A DNA stretch of 64,000 nucleotides from JBFMCT01 sp046565765 (GTDB lineage Bacteria > Actinomycetota > Acidimicrobiia > Acidimicrobiales > AC-14), in the NCBI GenBank assembly GCA_046565765.1, contig JBKHXX010000078.1:20874-84873 (forward strand). Direction: 5' to 3'. This document shows, one piece after another, positions 1 through 8,272 of this stretch. The notes beneath the pieces are model-generated. The model saw only the letters and a list, made by a program, of their open reading frames with translations, searched no databases and was not told the origin of the DNA. The position numbers were made by a program, and so were the translations under genes. The number at the start of each line of letters is the position of its first letter. The stretch's first letter is position 1.

Positions 1-40
1 GCTGAGTCGGACGCCCGTCGTGTGGGTAGGACAAGGGGCG

Positions 41-421
41 ATGCCAAGCCTCGCCCTTAGTTCCGAGGTCGGCCAGCTGGCGGCCGATCTGGCCGTACTG
101 GCGGAGCCGCACCGCCTTCTCGTCCTCGGCGAGCTGCGCGGCGGCCCCCGCAGCGCCGGGGCGCTCGCCCGCGCCACCAACATGGCCCCGTCCCTGGCCA
201 GCCACCACCTCGCCGTCCTGCTCAAGGCCGATCTCGTCTCCCGCTGGCGGGAGGGGAGCTTCGTCTACTACACGCTCAACCACCGCCGGGCGGGTGACAT
301 CCAGCAGGCCCTGGCCCGCCTCACCAAGCCGACCGGCGGCGCCCGATCGGCCCGCTCCCGCGGCCATTCGGAGAACGGCGAGCGGGCCGCCCGCACGACC
401 CCCGAGTCCCAGGCCGGCTGA
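41..421 (+). CDS. ArsR-family winged-helix transcriptional regulator
   Basis: A 126-residue DNA-binding protein. The segment around residues 20-85 reads as an ArsR-type winged helix: a helix LAEPHRLLVLGEL, a likely recognition helix PSLASHHLAVL, and a wing ending in FVYYTL. ArsR proteins repress promoters and release them on metal or other signals. No CXC or other metal-binding cysteine cluster is visible, so the inducer is unknown. The C-terminal 35 residues are Arg/Ser/Ala-rich and probably disordered. I chose ATG 41 because homologues begin close to the first helix; GTG 20 would add seven residues (MWVGQGA). The upstream region is cut by the window edge, so the promoter cannot be judged. 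Confidence 0.8.
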   Translation: MPSLALSSEVGQLAADLAVLAEPHRLLVLGELRGGPRSAGALARATNMAPSLASHHLAVLLKADLVSRWREGSFVYYTLNHRRAGDIQQALARLTKPTGGARSARSRGHSENGERAARTTPESQAG

Positions 422-470
422 CCGGCGGTCGCCGGGCCGCTCGGCCGGCCGCTCAACCCCATCCCCTTCG

Positions 471-482
471 TAGACTCGGCCG
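471..482 (+). promoter_or_regulatory. Leaderless-type -10 element for the TPR protein
   Basis: TAGACT at 471-476 is followed by six bases and then GTG 483. A TANNNT hexamer 6-7 bases before the start codon places the transcription start on the first base of the codon, the arrangement known for leaderless mRNAs in actinobacteria. No Shine-Dalgarno sequence precedes this GTG. Confidence 0.55.
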
Positions 483-1856
483 GTGGCCGAGCTTCCGCTC
501 GCTGACCGGGTCGTGGCCCTGCTCGAGTGGGGTGACGTCGCCGAGGCCGACGCCGCCATCGCCGCCGCCCAGCCCGGCTGGCAGCCCCTGCTGTGGCTGG
601 GGGCGCGGGCCCTCATGGAGGGCCGGTTCCACCTGTGCGAAGGGCTGGCCCGCGCCGCGTCCTCCGCCGCCGGGGAGGAGGGGGACGCCGCCGTCACCCT
701 GCTTCTGGCCGCCCTGCGACGTGAGCAGGAACGTCCGGCCGAGGCCGAGAGCCTCCTGCGCTCAGCGGTCGATCGGCAGCCGGCCGGACCGGTGGCCGCC
801 GGTGCGTCCGCCCTGCTGGCCCTGGTGGTGGGTGAGATGGGCCGCGACGCGCAGGCCCGGGCCGAGCTGTCCCGACTGCTGCCCAGGGAGCCGATGGTGG
901 CGGCCGGCCACGTCGCCTACCTCTTCCTGCTGTCCGAGCTGGCGGCCAGCGTCGATGCGCCGGCCGACGACGTGGACCTGCTCTACCGCCGCCTCCTGCC
1001 CCACGCCGGCGACTTCGCCGTCGAGCCTGCGGCCGCCGTCTTCCACGGTTCCGTCTCGCTCGCCCTCGGCCGCCTGGCCCAGGCCCGGGGCGCGTGGGAG
1101 GACGCCATCGCCCACTACCAGCAGGCCGAGGCGGCCCACCGCCGGGTGGGCGCGCCGGTCCTGCTGGCCCACGTCCAGCGCCACCTGGCGGCTCTGCTGC
1201 GCACCCGCAGCGGCGAGGGCGACTGGGAGCGGGCGGTGGCCCTGCTGGCCGAGGCGGCCGCCGTCTACCGCATCGTGGGGGTGGACGGCCTGGCGGCCAA
1301 GACCCAGGCGGTGCTGGCGCGGGCCGAGGACGGCCTGGCCTCGGCCGACCACCCCGAGAAGGACGGCGTGGCGCCCGGCACCCTCTTCCGGCGGCGCGAG
1401 GGCGGCTGGGCAGTCGGGCCGCCCGGTGACCCCGCCCATCTCCCGGACGGGCCCGGCATGGACGACCTCGCCCGCCTGCTGGCCGCGCCGGGCGCGGGGC
1501 TCCACGTGGGCGAGTTGATGGGCCCGGGCCCGCTGGTGGAGGAGGCGAGCCGCTGCCGGTACGAGACCCGCCTCGACGAGCTGGCGGCGGCGATGGTGGA
1601 GGCCGAGGAGGCAGAGGACGCGGTGGCCGCCGCCCTCGTGCGGGCCGAGCGGGACGTGCTGGTGGCGGTGCTCGAGGATCCCTCCCCGGCCGACCCCCTC
1701 GATCTGGCCCGGCGGATGGTCGCCATCCGCATCCGCATGAGCCTCGACCGCATCGAGCAGGTCCGCCCCGGGCTGGGCCGCCACCTGCGCCGGTCGATCC
1801 GCACCGGCACCTTCTGCGCCTACGCCCCCGAGCGGCGGGTGCGCTGGGCGCTCTGA
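483..1856 (+). CDS. TPR-like regulatory protein with conserved actinobacterial C-terminal domain
   Basis: A 457-residue, Ala/Leu/Arg-rich, all-helical protein. Residues about 1-290 look like degenerate tetratricopeptide repeats (for example WEDAIAHYQQAEAAHRRVGA and LLAEAAAVYRIVGVDGLAAK). The C-terminal third matches a domain I recognise from actinobacterial TPR/ATPase regulators: a strand-rich start (FRRREGGWAV), a helix ending in LHVGELMG, and the signature RIRMSLDRIEQVRPGLGRHL followed by RTGTFCAYAPE. In relatives this domain sits at the end of large signalling ATPases or adenylate-cyclase-like proteins; its molecular role is unknown to me. The GTG start fits the leaderless -10 just upstream. 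No catalytic motif is seen. Confidence 0.65.
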   Translation: MAELPLADRVVALLEWGDVAEADAAIAAAQPGWQPLLWLGARALMEGRFHLCEGLARAASSAAGEEGDAAVTLLLAALRREQERPAEAESLLRSAVDRQPAGPVAAGASALLALVVGEMGRDAQARAELSRLLPREPMVAAGHVAYLFLLSELAASVDAPADDVDLLYRRLLPHAGDFAVEPAAAVFHGSVSLALGRLAQARGAWEDAIAHYQQAEAAHRRVGAPVLLAHVQRHLAALLRTRSGEGDWERAVALLAEAAAVYRIVGVDGLAAKTQAVLARAEDGLASADHPEKDGVAPGTLFRRREGGWAVGPPGDPAHLPDGPGMDDLARLLAAPGAGLHVGELMGPGPLVEEASRCRYETRLDELAAAMVEAEEAEDAVAAALVRAERDVLVAVLEDPSPADPLDLARRMVAIRIRMSLDRIEQVRPGLGRHLRRSIRTGTFCAYAPERRVRWAL

Positions 1857-1901
1857 GCCCGGCCGGCAATCCCGCCCCGCCCCTGGGTAGGTAGGACCGT
1901 C

Positions 1902-2612
1902 ATGCGAGCACGCCCCGTCAGACTCCTCGTCGGCATCGCCGCCGCCGCCGTCGCGGCCTTCGCCGGTGCCTACTTCCTCTTCTTCACGCCCGACTCGCCC
2001 GACCCGTTGACGCTCAGCCAGAACCCGGGCACGACCGCGGCCGACGGCACCGGGGCGGTGGCCACCGGCGACCTGGCCGGCCTCTGGACGGTCGCTTCCG
2101 GCTCCGAGGCCCGCTACCGGGCCCAGGAGAAGCTGGCCGCCCTGCCCGCCCGCAGCGAGGCGGTGGGACGCACCTCGGCCCTCACCGGGCAGGTACGGCT
2201 CGACGACATCGGCGGCGCCGTCACCGCCACCGAGGCCCGCTTCGAGGCCGACCTCACCCAGCTGCGCAGCGACGACCAGCGCCGTGACAACCGCATCCGC
2301 ACCCAGGGGCTGGAGTCGGGGCGGTTCCCCACCGCGACGTTCGTGGCCACCGAGCCGTTGCGGGTGCCGGGCCTGCCGCCGGCCGGCCAGCCCGCCCAGG
2401 TCTCGGCCGTCGGCGACCTCACCATCCACGGGGTCACCAAGCGGGTCACGATCCCCATCGAGGGCCAGCTGCTGGGCGACCGGATCGAGCTGGTGGGGGC
2501 GCTCGAGTTCCCGATGAGCGACTTCGGCATCAGTCCGCCCAACATCGCCGGCTTCGTGACCGTCGAGCCGGACGTGACCCTCGAGTTCAAGCTGGTGCTG
2601 AGCCGGACCTAG
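1902..2612 (+). CDS. YceI family protein, membrane-anchored
   Basis: A 236-residue protein with an N-terminal membrane anchor at about residues 7-29 (LLVGIAAAAVAAFAGAYFLF), a Thr/Gly/Asp linker, and a YceI-like lipocalin barrel over residues 60-236. Typical YceI features are visible: GLWTVASGSEARYR at the start, RDNRIRTQGLESGRFPTATF in the middle, and DLTIHGVTKRVTIPIEG followed by FPMSDFGISPP near the end. YceI proteins bind isoprenoid-like lipids in the periplasm or outside the cell; here the ligand is unknown. The large extracytoplasmic domain is tethered by one helix. GTAGGTAGG lies a few bases before ATG 1902 and may serve as ribosome binding site or -10. Confidence 0.85.
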   Translation: MRARPVRLLVGIAAAAVAAFAGAYFLFFTPDSPDPLTLSQNPGTTAADGTGAVATGDLAGLWTVASGSEARYRAQEKLAALPARSEAVGRTSALTGQVRLDDIGGAVTATEARFEADLTQLRSDDQRRDNRIRTQGLESGRFPTATFVATEPLRVPGLPPAGQPAQVSAVGDLTIHGVTKRVTIPIEGQLLGDRIELVGALEFPMSDFGISPPNIAGFVTVEPDVTLEFKLVLSRT

Positions 2613-2660
2613 GGAGGCCGTCCCGCAACCGGCGCCCACCTGCCATGCTGGTCGGGCACT

Positions 2661-4919
2661 ATGACCGGCTCCGCCCGTACGGACCGGCCGCTTCGGGAGC
2701 AGCTCGCCCACCTCCGGGTGATCGAGCGGGCGGCAACGGCGGCCAATGCCGCCGCCAGCCTGGAGGAGGCGGCCACCGCGGTGCTCGAGGAGGTCTGCCG
2801 GTTCGCGGGCTGGCCCGCCGGCCACCTCTACCTGACCGCCCCGCCCGGCGACGTCGCGCTGCCGTCCACCGCCTGGTACCTGGAGGACCCCGACCGCTTC
2901 GCCGCCTTCTGCACGCTGGTCGAGGCCACGCCGCTGGCCGCCGGCGAAGGCCTGGCCGGCCGGGTGCTCCAGGCCGGACGGCCGGAGTGGGTGGCCGACG
3001 CCCATCTCGACCCCACGTGGTCCCCGGGGGCGGCCGTGCTGGACAACCGCCCCCGGGCCGCGTTCGGGGCGCCCGTGCTGGTGGGCGAGGAGGTGGCGGG
3101 TGTGCTGGTGTTCGTCACCGCCCCGCCCGACGACCGATCGGAGGTCCTGGCCGACCTGGTCCTCGCCGCCGCCCCGTCGGTGGGACGGGCGGTCGAGCGG
3201 TCCCGGGTGTCCGCCGCCCTCCACCACGCCGAAGCGCGCTACCGGGCACTGGCCGACGGCTCGGGCGACGCGGTGGTGGTCCTCGACGCCCGGGGCCTCG
3301 TCCGCTCCTGCAACGCTGCCACCGAGCGGCTGTTCGCCCATCCCCCGAAGGACCTGGTGGGCCGGCCCCTGGGCGTCCTGCTGGCGGGGGCCGAGCCCTC
3401 GGGTCTCGCCGAGTGCAGGAGCCGGGCCGTCGCCGGCGTGCGGGCCGACGGGCTCGAGTTCCCTGCCGAGCTCACCCTGCGGGGGTGGCAGACGGCCGAG
3501 GGCGAGCAGGCCTACGTGGCGGTCCTGCGCGACGTCTCCGAGCGCCACGAGGCGGAGCAGGCCCGGCGGGCCTTCGAGCACCAGCTCGCCCAGCGGGTCC
3601 TCCACGACCCGCTCACGTCACTGCCCAACCGGGCCCTGCTCCACGACCGCCTCGAGCACGCGGTCGCCCGTTCCCGGCGCCGGGGGTCGCACGTGGCCGT
3701 GATCTCGGTGGACATCGACCGGTTCAAGTCGGTGAACGACAGCTACGGCCACCAGGTCGGGGACCAGCTGTTGGTGGCGGTGGCCGCCCGCCTCAACGGC
3801 GCCCTGCGGTCGGACGACACCCTGGCCCGCATCGGCGGCGACGAGTTCGCGGTGCTGTGCGAGGAGGTGGGCGACGCCGACGAGGCCCTCGCCCACGCCC
3901 GGCGAGTCGCCGAGGCCCTCCAGGGCCCGTTCCCCGTCGGCGGTCGGGACGTGCCGGTGGGGGCCTCGGTCGGCGTCGCCCTCTCGTCGCCCGCCACCAC
4001 CGATCCCGGGCAGCTGCTGCGAGACGCGGAGGCGGCCGTCGGCCAGGGCCGCCAACGCGGCCGGGTCTGGCCTGCCCTCTACGAGGAGTCGATGCGGGCC
4101 GACGCCAGCGAGCGGCTCTCGGTCGAGCGCGACCTGCGGCTCGCCATCCGTGACGGCCAGCTCCAGCTGCACTACCAGCCCATCGTCGACCTGGAGAGCT
4201 TCGCCATCCGAGGAGTCGAGGCCCTGGTGCGCTGGGAGCACCCGACCAGGGGACTGGTGCCGCCCCTCGATTTCATCCCCCTGGCCGAGGAGAGCGGGCT
4301 GATCGTCCCCCTCGGCCGGTGGGTGCTGGAGACGGCGTGCCTCCAGGGGGCGGCGTGGCAGCGCGGCGCCCACCGCAGCGAGCCCGTACGGGTGAGCGTG
4401 AACGTGTCGGCCCGGCAGTTCCAGCACCCGGGCTGGACCGACGACGTGGCCCACGCCCTGCTCCTCTCCGGTCTCGACCCCGCCTGCCTGGTGCTGGAGA
4501 TCACCGAGAGCAGCCTGATGGAGGACACGGCCACGACCATGGCCCGGCTGGCCGAGCTGCGCGCCCTGGGCGTCAGCATCGCCATCGACGACTTCGGCAC
4601 GGGCTACTCGTCGCTGGGGTACCTCCGGCAGTTCCCCGTCGACGTCCTCAAGGTCGACAAGTCGTTCATCGACGGGGTGGCCGAGGGCCCCCACGACTCG
4701 GCCCTGGCCCGGGCCGTCATCAAGCTGGCCGCCACCCTCGGGCTCGACGCCGTGGCCGAGGGGGTCAGCAGCCGCAAGCAGATGGCGGCCCTCCGCCGGC
4801 TGCGCTGCCGCTACGCCCAGGGCTACTACTTCTCCCGGCCCCTGCCGCTGGAGGCGGTCAACGCCCTCCTGGCCCGCCGGGTGCTGGTCGGCGAGGGTCT
4901 CGACGAGGTCGACCCCTAG
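2661..4919 (+). CDS. GAF-PAS-GGDEF-EAL cyclic-di-GMP turnover protein
   Basis: A 752-residue cytoplasmic signalling protein with no membrane segment. Order: GAF-like sensor (about 20-180), PAS (about 190-300), GGDEF (about 320-480) and EAL (about 495-745). The diguanylate cyclase motif RIGGDEFAVL is intact near residue 393. The phosphodiesterase domain keeps EALVRWEHP, SVNVSARQF, EITES, DDFGTGYSS, KVDKSFI and AEGV, so both halves look catalytically competent. Such proteins make or break cyclic di-GMP depending on what the sensors bind; which activity dominates cannot be read from sequence. It stands alone: the upstream gap is 48 bases and the downstream neighbour is on the other strand. Confidence 0.93.
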   Translation: MTGSARTDRPLREQLAHLRVIERAATAANAAASLEEAATAVLEEVCRFAGWPAGHLYLTAPPGDVALPSTAWYLEDPDRFAAFCTLVEATPLAAGEGLAGRVLQAGRPEWVADAHLDPTWSPGAAVLDNRPRAAFGAPVLVGEEVAGVLVFVTAPPDDRSEVLADLVLAAAPSVGRAVERSRVSAALHHAEARYRALADGSGDAVVVLDARGLVRSCNAATERLFAHPPKDLVGRPLGVLLAGAEPSGLAECRSRAVAGVRADGLEFPAELTLRGWQTAEGEQAYVAVLRDVSERHEAEQARRAFEHQLAQRVLHDPLTSLPNRALLHDRLEHAVARSRRRGSHVAVISVDIDRFKSVNDSYGHQVGDQLLVAVAARLNGALRSDDTLARIGGDEFAVLCEEVGDADEALAHARRVAEALQGPFPVGGRDVPVGASVGVALSSPATTDPGQLLRDAEAAVGQGRQRGRVWPALYEESMRADASERLSVERDLRLAIRDGQLQLHYQPIVDLESFAIRGVEALVRWEHPTRGLVPPLDFIPLAEESGLIVPLGRWVLETACLQGAAWQRGAHRSEPVRVSVNVSARQFQHPGWTDDVAHALLLSGLDPACLVLEITESSLMEDTATTMARLAELRALGVSIAIDDFGTGYSSLGYLRQFPVDVLKVDKSFIDGVAEGPHDSALARAVIKLAATLGLDAVAEGVSSRKQMAALRRLRCRYAQGYYFSRPLPLEAVNALLARRVLVGEGLDEVDP

Positions 4920-4972
4920 GGTTCTCCGGCGTCCTGGGCACCCGCCAGGGTGCGGCCCGGGCCGGAAGCGGT

Positions 4973-5230
4973 CTAGAGGTGCTCCGCGGCCGCGGCCTGC
5001 ACGGCCTCGACGATCGGGTCCCAAGCGGCCCCGGGGCGGCGGGTCACGGTGACGAAGTCGTTGACCCCGAACACCTGCACGACCCCGTCGACGGCGAACA
5101 CGGCGGCGGCGAAGGGACTGCCGGCGGCCGCCTCCGCAGTCTGGAAGTTCATCGACCCCGGCAGCTTGGTGTCGAGGCTGAACTTCATGGCGTTCGGGTT
5201 GGGGGTCGGGGCAGGGGACGCGGTGGCCAT
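4973..5230 (-). CDS. NifU N-terminal (Nfu_N)-like small protein
   Basis: An 85-residue protein resembling the N-terminal domain of Nfu-type scaffold proteins: TPNPNAMKFSLDTKLPGSMN, then FAAAVFAVDGVVQVFGVNDFVTVTR, ending in the helix DPIVEAVQAAAAEHL. In full-length Nfu this domain precedes an Fe-S cluster-binding CXXC domain; here that cysteine domain is absent, so the protein is domain-only. Its role in Fe-S assembly is inferred. ATG 5230 is chosen because MATASPAPTPNPNAMKF is the family start and a -10 (TACGCT) lies six bases upstream on this strand. It is divergent from the transglutaminase-like gene with only 18 bases between start codons. Confidence 0.75.
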   Translation of the reverse strand: MATASPAPTPNPNAMKFSLDTKLPGSMNFQTAEAAAGSPFAAAVFAVDGVVQVFGVNDFVTVTRRPGAAWDPIVEAVQAAAAEHL

Positions 5231-5248
5231 GGCGGTAGCGTAGGTCGA
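5231..5248. promoter_or_regulatory. Overlapping bidirectional -10 element between two leaderless genes
   Basis: The 18 bases between the divergent start codons contain TAGCGTA at 5236-5242. Read rightwards, TAGCGT (5236-5241) lies seven bases before GTG 5249. Read leftwards, TACGCT (5242-5237) lies six bases before ATG 5230. One near-symmetric heptamer therefore supplies a TANNNT -10 for both strands, each at leaderless distance. Confidence 0.55.
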
Positions 5249-6037
5249 GTGGAGGACCCCACCGCCCGGTTCGCCGAGCTGGTCGAGGGGCCGGAAGACG
5301 AGCTGCCTCTCGACCGGGCCGCGCTGCTGATCGCCGCCCACGCCTACCCCGACCTCGACGTCGACGCCCACCTCGCCGAGCTCGACGACCTGGCCGCCCG
5401 CTGCCCCGACCGCTCCTTCGAGGGCTGGCGGCGGTACCTGTTCGAGGACCTCCGCTTCACGGGCGACGTGGAGGACTACTACGACCCGGCCAACTCGTTC
5501 CTCAACGAGGTGCTGCGCCGGCGCACCGGCCTCCCGATCACCCTGTCCGTCCTGGGGATGGAGGTCGGACGCCGCCTGGGCGTGCCGTTGGTGGGCGTGA
5601 GCATGCCCGGCCACTTCCTGCTCGAGCACGTGGGCGCCGCCACCCGCACCTGGGTCGACCCCTTCAGTGGTGGACGGGTGCTCGACCGGGCCGGCTGCGA
5701 GGAGCGCTTCCACCTCGTCAACGGGGCCAGCACCCCGTTCCTCGAGACGTACCTGGAGCCGGTGCGCCCCAGGGCCATCCTCGGGCGGATGCTGGCCAAC
5801 CTGAAGGCGATCTACGCCAACCGGGGGAACCTCGAGGGGCTGGCGTGGGTGTTCGCCCTGCGGCTGTCGATCCCCGGCACTCCGGCCCTCGAGCGGCGGG
5901 ACCTGGCCCGGGTGCTCGGCTCGACCGGCCAGTTCGTGCAGGCGGCGGAGGCCCTGGAGGACCTGGCCGAGTCGCTGCCGGGCCAGGCCACCTCGCTCCT
6001 CGCCGAAGCCCAGGCGCTACGGGCCCGGCTCAACTGA
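5249..6037 (+). CDS. Transglutaminase-like / SirB1-type protein
   Basis: A 262-residue cytoplasmic protein of the transglutaminase-like SirB1 N group. Visible family motifs are RRYLFEDLRFTGDVEDYYDP, SFLNEVLRRRTGLPITLSVL and VSMPGHFLLEH, followed by a C-terminal tetratricopeptide-like region (NLKAIYANRGNLEGLAWVF onward). The family's Cys-His-Asp centre is not complete: no cysteine precedes the ITLSVL segment, although GHFLL and the following Asp (VDPFSGG) are kept, so peptidase activity is doubtful. The GTG start gives MEDPTARFAELV. The open frame extends far upstream over the GGDEF-EAL gene, but that part is only a shadow. The function in SirB1 relatives is poorly known. Confidence 0.75.
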   Translation: MEDPTARFAELVEGPEDELPLDRAALLIAAHAYPDLDVDAHLAELDDLAARCPDRSFEGWRRYLFEDLRFTGDVEDYYDPANSFLNEVLRRRTGLPITLSVLGMEVGRRLGVPLVGVSMPGHFLLEHVGAATRTWVDPFSGGRVLDRAGCEERFHLVNGASTPFLETYLEPVRPRAILGRMLANLKAIYANRGNLEGLAWVFALRLSIPGTPALERRDLARVLGSTGQFVQAAEALEDLAESLPGQATSLLAEAQALRARLN

Positions 6038-6046
6038 CGGGTACGG

Positions 6047-6385
6047 TCAGGCGGCGTCGGCGGCCGGCGCAGCCACGGGGGCGGCGGCCAGGGTGGCGGC
6101 CCGGGGGGCGCCGATGCGTGCCGCGGCCGTGTCGTGGGGGACGGCCTTGAGCACGTGGGGCTCGGCCTTGGGGCGGGCCCGGTAGTTGAGCACGGCGATG
6201 GTGCCGGCCACGGCCACCCCGCCGGCCATCTCGGGCCCGGCGAAGGTGTAGCCGGTGGCGGCCGCCACCCCGACCACGGCCGACGCACCCACCGCGAGGC
6301 CGACGGCGAGCCTGCTGGGCCGGGCCTGGCCGGTAGGGGCCGAGGGGGCGTCGCCCTCGGGGCGGGAAACGGCTGCTGCGGTCAT
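6047..6385 (-). CDS. Hypothetical small membrane protein with two hydrophobic segments
   Basis: A 112-residue protein not assigned to a family. Two hydrophobic stretches (LAVGLAVGASAVVGVAAATG and AGGVAVAGTIAVL) probably cross the membrane, flanked by an N-terminal disordered Ala/Pro/Ser segment and a basic C-terminal tail (NYRARPKAEPHVLKAV) ending in Ala/Pro. ATG 6385 (MTAAAVSRP) is preferred. ATG 6463 is also open and would add 26 residues, but it would begin inside the palindrome at 6444-6463. The gene converges on the transglutaminase-like gene with a nine-base gap. Confidence 0.5.
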   Translation of the reverse strand: MTAAAVSRPEGDAPSAPTGQARPSRLAVGLAVGASAVVGVAAATGYTFAGPEMAGGVAVAGTIAVLNYRARPKAEPHVLKAVPHDTAAARIGAPRAATLAAAPVAAPAADAA

Positions 6386-6443
6386 AGGAGCATTGTCGGC
6401 ATCGAGGGCCTCCCGGTAAAGCGTGCTGACCAGCCTCTTCAAC

Positions 6444-6463
6444 GGTGGTGCTGGCACCACCAT
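6444..6463. repeat. Palindrome GGTGGTGC-N2-GCACCACC, copy 1
   Basis: Two perfectly complementary 8-base arms (6444-6451 and 6454-6461) flank two bases. On the minus strand, the 20 bases ATGGTGGTGCCAGCACCACC are identical to those of the palindrome at 24547-24576. This copy lies in the 129-base gap upstream of the sensor kinase. It could be an operator, a REP-like element or a terminator; no T-tract follows. Confidence 0.5.
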
Positions 6464-6514
6464 TGGAACGGGCGAGCCCTACCCTTGGTTGACATCCGAG
6501 GCTGAGGAGGGGGA

Positions 6515-7618
6515 TTGGAGCGGTCGGTGCTCCAGGGGCTGGCGGTGTTCCGCTGGGGGGCATGGCTCTGGATGGCGGCCGTGCTGGCCGTGTCCCGCGA
6601 CGACCTCGAGCGGCCGTGGCTGGCCATCGGGCTCGTCGGCCTGGCCCTCGCCGTGACCGTGCTCGACACCGGGCTCATCCGGCGCAACTGGGCCCTGCTC
6701 CTCGAGCCCGGCCCCCTGCTGTTCGAGCTGGCGGTGGCGGCCGGTCTGGTGCTGGGGGACGGGTGGGCGTACGGCCCCGACCATGCCTTCTCCACGTCGC
6801 AGTCGCTCGGGTCGGTGTGGCCGCTGGCCGGCATCTTGGCCACGGGGGTGGGGCGCGGGCCCCTGCCCGCCGCCGCGGCCGGGCTCCTCATCGGCCTGGC
6901 CCGGGCGGGGAGCGTGGTCGCCAACGGGGCCAGCATCGACACCGGCGGCCGCGTGCTGTCCCTCGTCAACACCATGGTCTTCTACGCCCTGGGCGGCTTC
7001 GCCGCCGGCTACCTCATGACCCTGCTGCGGCGGGCCGAGCGGGAGATCTCCGCCGCCCGGGCCCGGGAGGAGATCGCCCGCACGCTCCACGACGGCGTGC
7101 TCCAGACGCTGGCCGTCGTCGAGCGGCGCGCCACCGACCCCGAACTGGCCAGGATGGCCCGCCAGCAGGAGCGCGACCTGCGGGAGTTCCTGTTCGGGGC
7201 GGGCGCGGGCGCCGCCAGCGGCCCCGCCCTCGGCGGGGGCGACCTGGGGTCCGGCCTGCGAGCCGCGGCGGCGAGGTTCGAGCAGGCCTTCGGCGGCCGC
7301 GTGGACGTGTTCGTCGCCGAGGACGTCCGCCCGCTGGCCCGTCGCTCCTGCGACGCCCTCGTCGGGGCGGCCGGCGAGGCCCTGATGAACGCGGGCAAGC
7401 ACGGCGAGGCGTCCAAGGTGACGATCTACGTCGAGCCCGAGGACGACCTCACGTTCTGCTCGATCAAGGACGACGGGCGGGGATTCGACCCGGCCACCAC
7501 GCCGGAGGGCGTCGGCCTGGCACGCTCGATCCGCGAACGGGTGGAGGAGGCCGGCGGCCGGGTGGAGGTGTCCAGCCGGCCCGGACATGGAACGGAGGTT
7601 TGCCTGTGGCTCCCGTGA
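6515..7618 (+). CDS. NarL-type sensor histidine kinase
   Basis: A 367-residue membrane histidine kinase of the NarX/DesK (HisKA_3) group. Residues about 10-170 hold a multi-helix membrane sensor with no large extracellular loop. The phosphoacceptor His192 sits in EEIARTLHDGVLQTL. The ATPase domain shows ALMNAGKHGEASK (N box), DDGRGFDP (G1) and GVGLARSIRERV (G2) and ends in GHGTEVCLWL. It should autophosphorylate and pass phosphate to the response regulator encoded in overlap downstream; the signal is unknown. TTG 6515 is chosen because GAGGAGG lies four to five bases upstream and no ATG or GTG fits before the first helix. Confidence 0.9.
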   Translation: MERSVLQGLAVFRWGAWLWMAAVLAVSRDDLERPWLAIGLVGLALAVTVLDTGLIRRNWALLLEPGPLLFELAVAAGLVLGDGWAYGPDHAFSTSQSLGSVWPLAGILATGVGRGPLPAAAAGLLIGLARAGSVVANGASIDTGGRVLSLVNTMVFYALGGFAAGYLMTLLRRAEREISAARAREEIARTLHDGVLQTLAVVERRATDPELARMARQQERDLREFLFGAGAGAASGPALGGGDLGSGLRAAAARFEQAFGGRVDVFVAEDVRPLARRSCDALVGAAGEALMNAGKHGEASKVTIYVEPEDDLTFCSIKDDGRGFDPATTPEGVGLARSIRERVEEAGGRVEVSSRPGHGTEVCLWLP

Positions 7619-8229
7619 GGGTCGTCCTGGCCGACGACCACCCCATCTGGCGGGACGGTGTGCGGGCCGACCTGGCCGACGGCTTCACGGTGGTGGGCGA
7701 GGCGTCGACGGCCGAGGAGGCGATCGCCGCCATCCGGGCCACGTCCCCCGACCTGGTCGTCTGCGACCTCCAGATGCCGGGCGGCGGCGGGATCAAGGTG
7801 GCCAAGACGTGCGGCCAGGAGACCCGGATCGTCATCCTCACCGTCTCCGAGCAGGAGCGGGACCTGCTCGACGCGGTGGCGGCCGGGGCGGTCGGGTACC
7901 TCGTCAAGTCCACGTCGGGGCCCGAGCTGCGGGCCAGCCTGCGCCGGGCCGCGGCCGGCGAGCCCGTCTTCTCACCCGCCCTGGCCGCCCTGGTCCTGGG
8001 CGAGTTCCGCAGGCTGGCCAAGGCCTCCTCCGGCGTGCAGCCCCTGTCGGAGCGGGAGCGGGAGGTGCTCCAGCTGGTCGCCCGGGGCCACACCTACAAG
8101 GAGATCGGCAACCGGCTGTTCATCGCCGAGAAGACGGTCGAGAACCACGTCCGCAACATCCTCGGGAAGCTCCACCTCAACCGGAAGCAGGAGCTCATCC
8201 GCTACGCCCTCGAGCACGGGATCGAGTAG
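7606..8229 (+). CDS. NarL/LuxR-family response regulator
   Basis: A 207-residue response regulator. The receiver domain begins VRVVLADDHPIWRDG, with the phosphoacceptor Asp54 in VVCDLQMPGGGG and the conserved Lys in GYLVKSTSG. The C-terminal LuxR-type helix-turn-helix (about 143-207) contains LSEREREVLQLVARGHTYKE and KTVENHVRNILGKLHL. GTG 7606 is chosen because GGAGG lies eight bases before it; GTG 7615 is a weaker alternative. The start lies inside the end of the kinase gene (13-base overlap), so the pair is co-translated. It probably controls its own operon or nearby envelope genes, but no binding site is identifiable. Confidence 0.92.
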   Translation: MAPVRVVLADDHPIWRDGVRADLADGFTVVGEASTAEEAIAAIRATSPDLVVCDLQMPGGGGIKVAKTCGQETRIVILTVSEQERDLLDAVAAGAVGYLVKSTSGPELRASLRRAAAGEPVFSPALAALVLGEFRRLAKASSGVQPLSEREREVLQLVARGHTYKEIGNRLFIAEKTVENHVRNILGKLHLNRKQELIRYALEHGIE

Positions 8230-8272
8230 CCGAGCCTTTACAGGCGGGGAACCGGGTGCTGGACTGCCCCGG

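Noticed and set aside
41..421. ArsR protein as a metal sensor
   Set aside because: No CXC or His/Cys metal site can be seen, so only the regulator family is claimed.
762..3605. Very long open frame on the minus strand (947 codons) opposite the TPR, YceI and GGDEF genes
   Set aside because: It is an antisense shadow caused by high GC: the composition is rich in Gly/Arg/His/Pro, there are no family motifs, and it spans three well-supported genes.
4319..5248. Upstream extension of the transglutaminase-like frame
   Set aside because: It overlaps the EAL domain in another frame and has non-coding composition; the family begins at GTG 5249.
6489..6494. Perfect TTGACA before the sensor kinase
   Set aside because: The -10 position 17 bases downstream would fall on the start codon and reads GGATTG, so it is probably chance.
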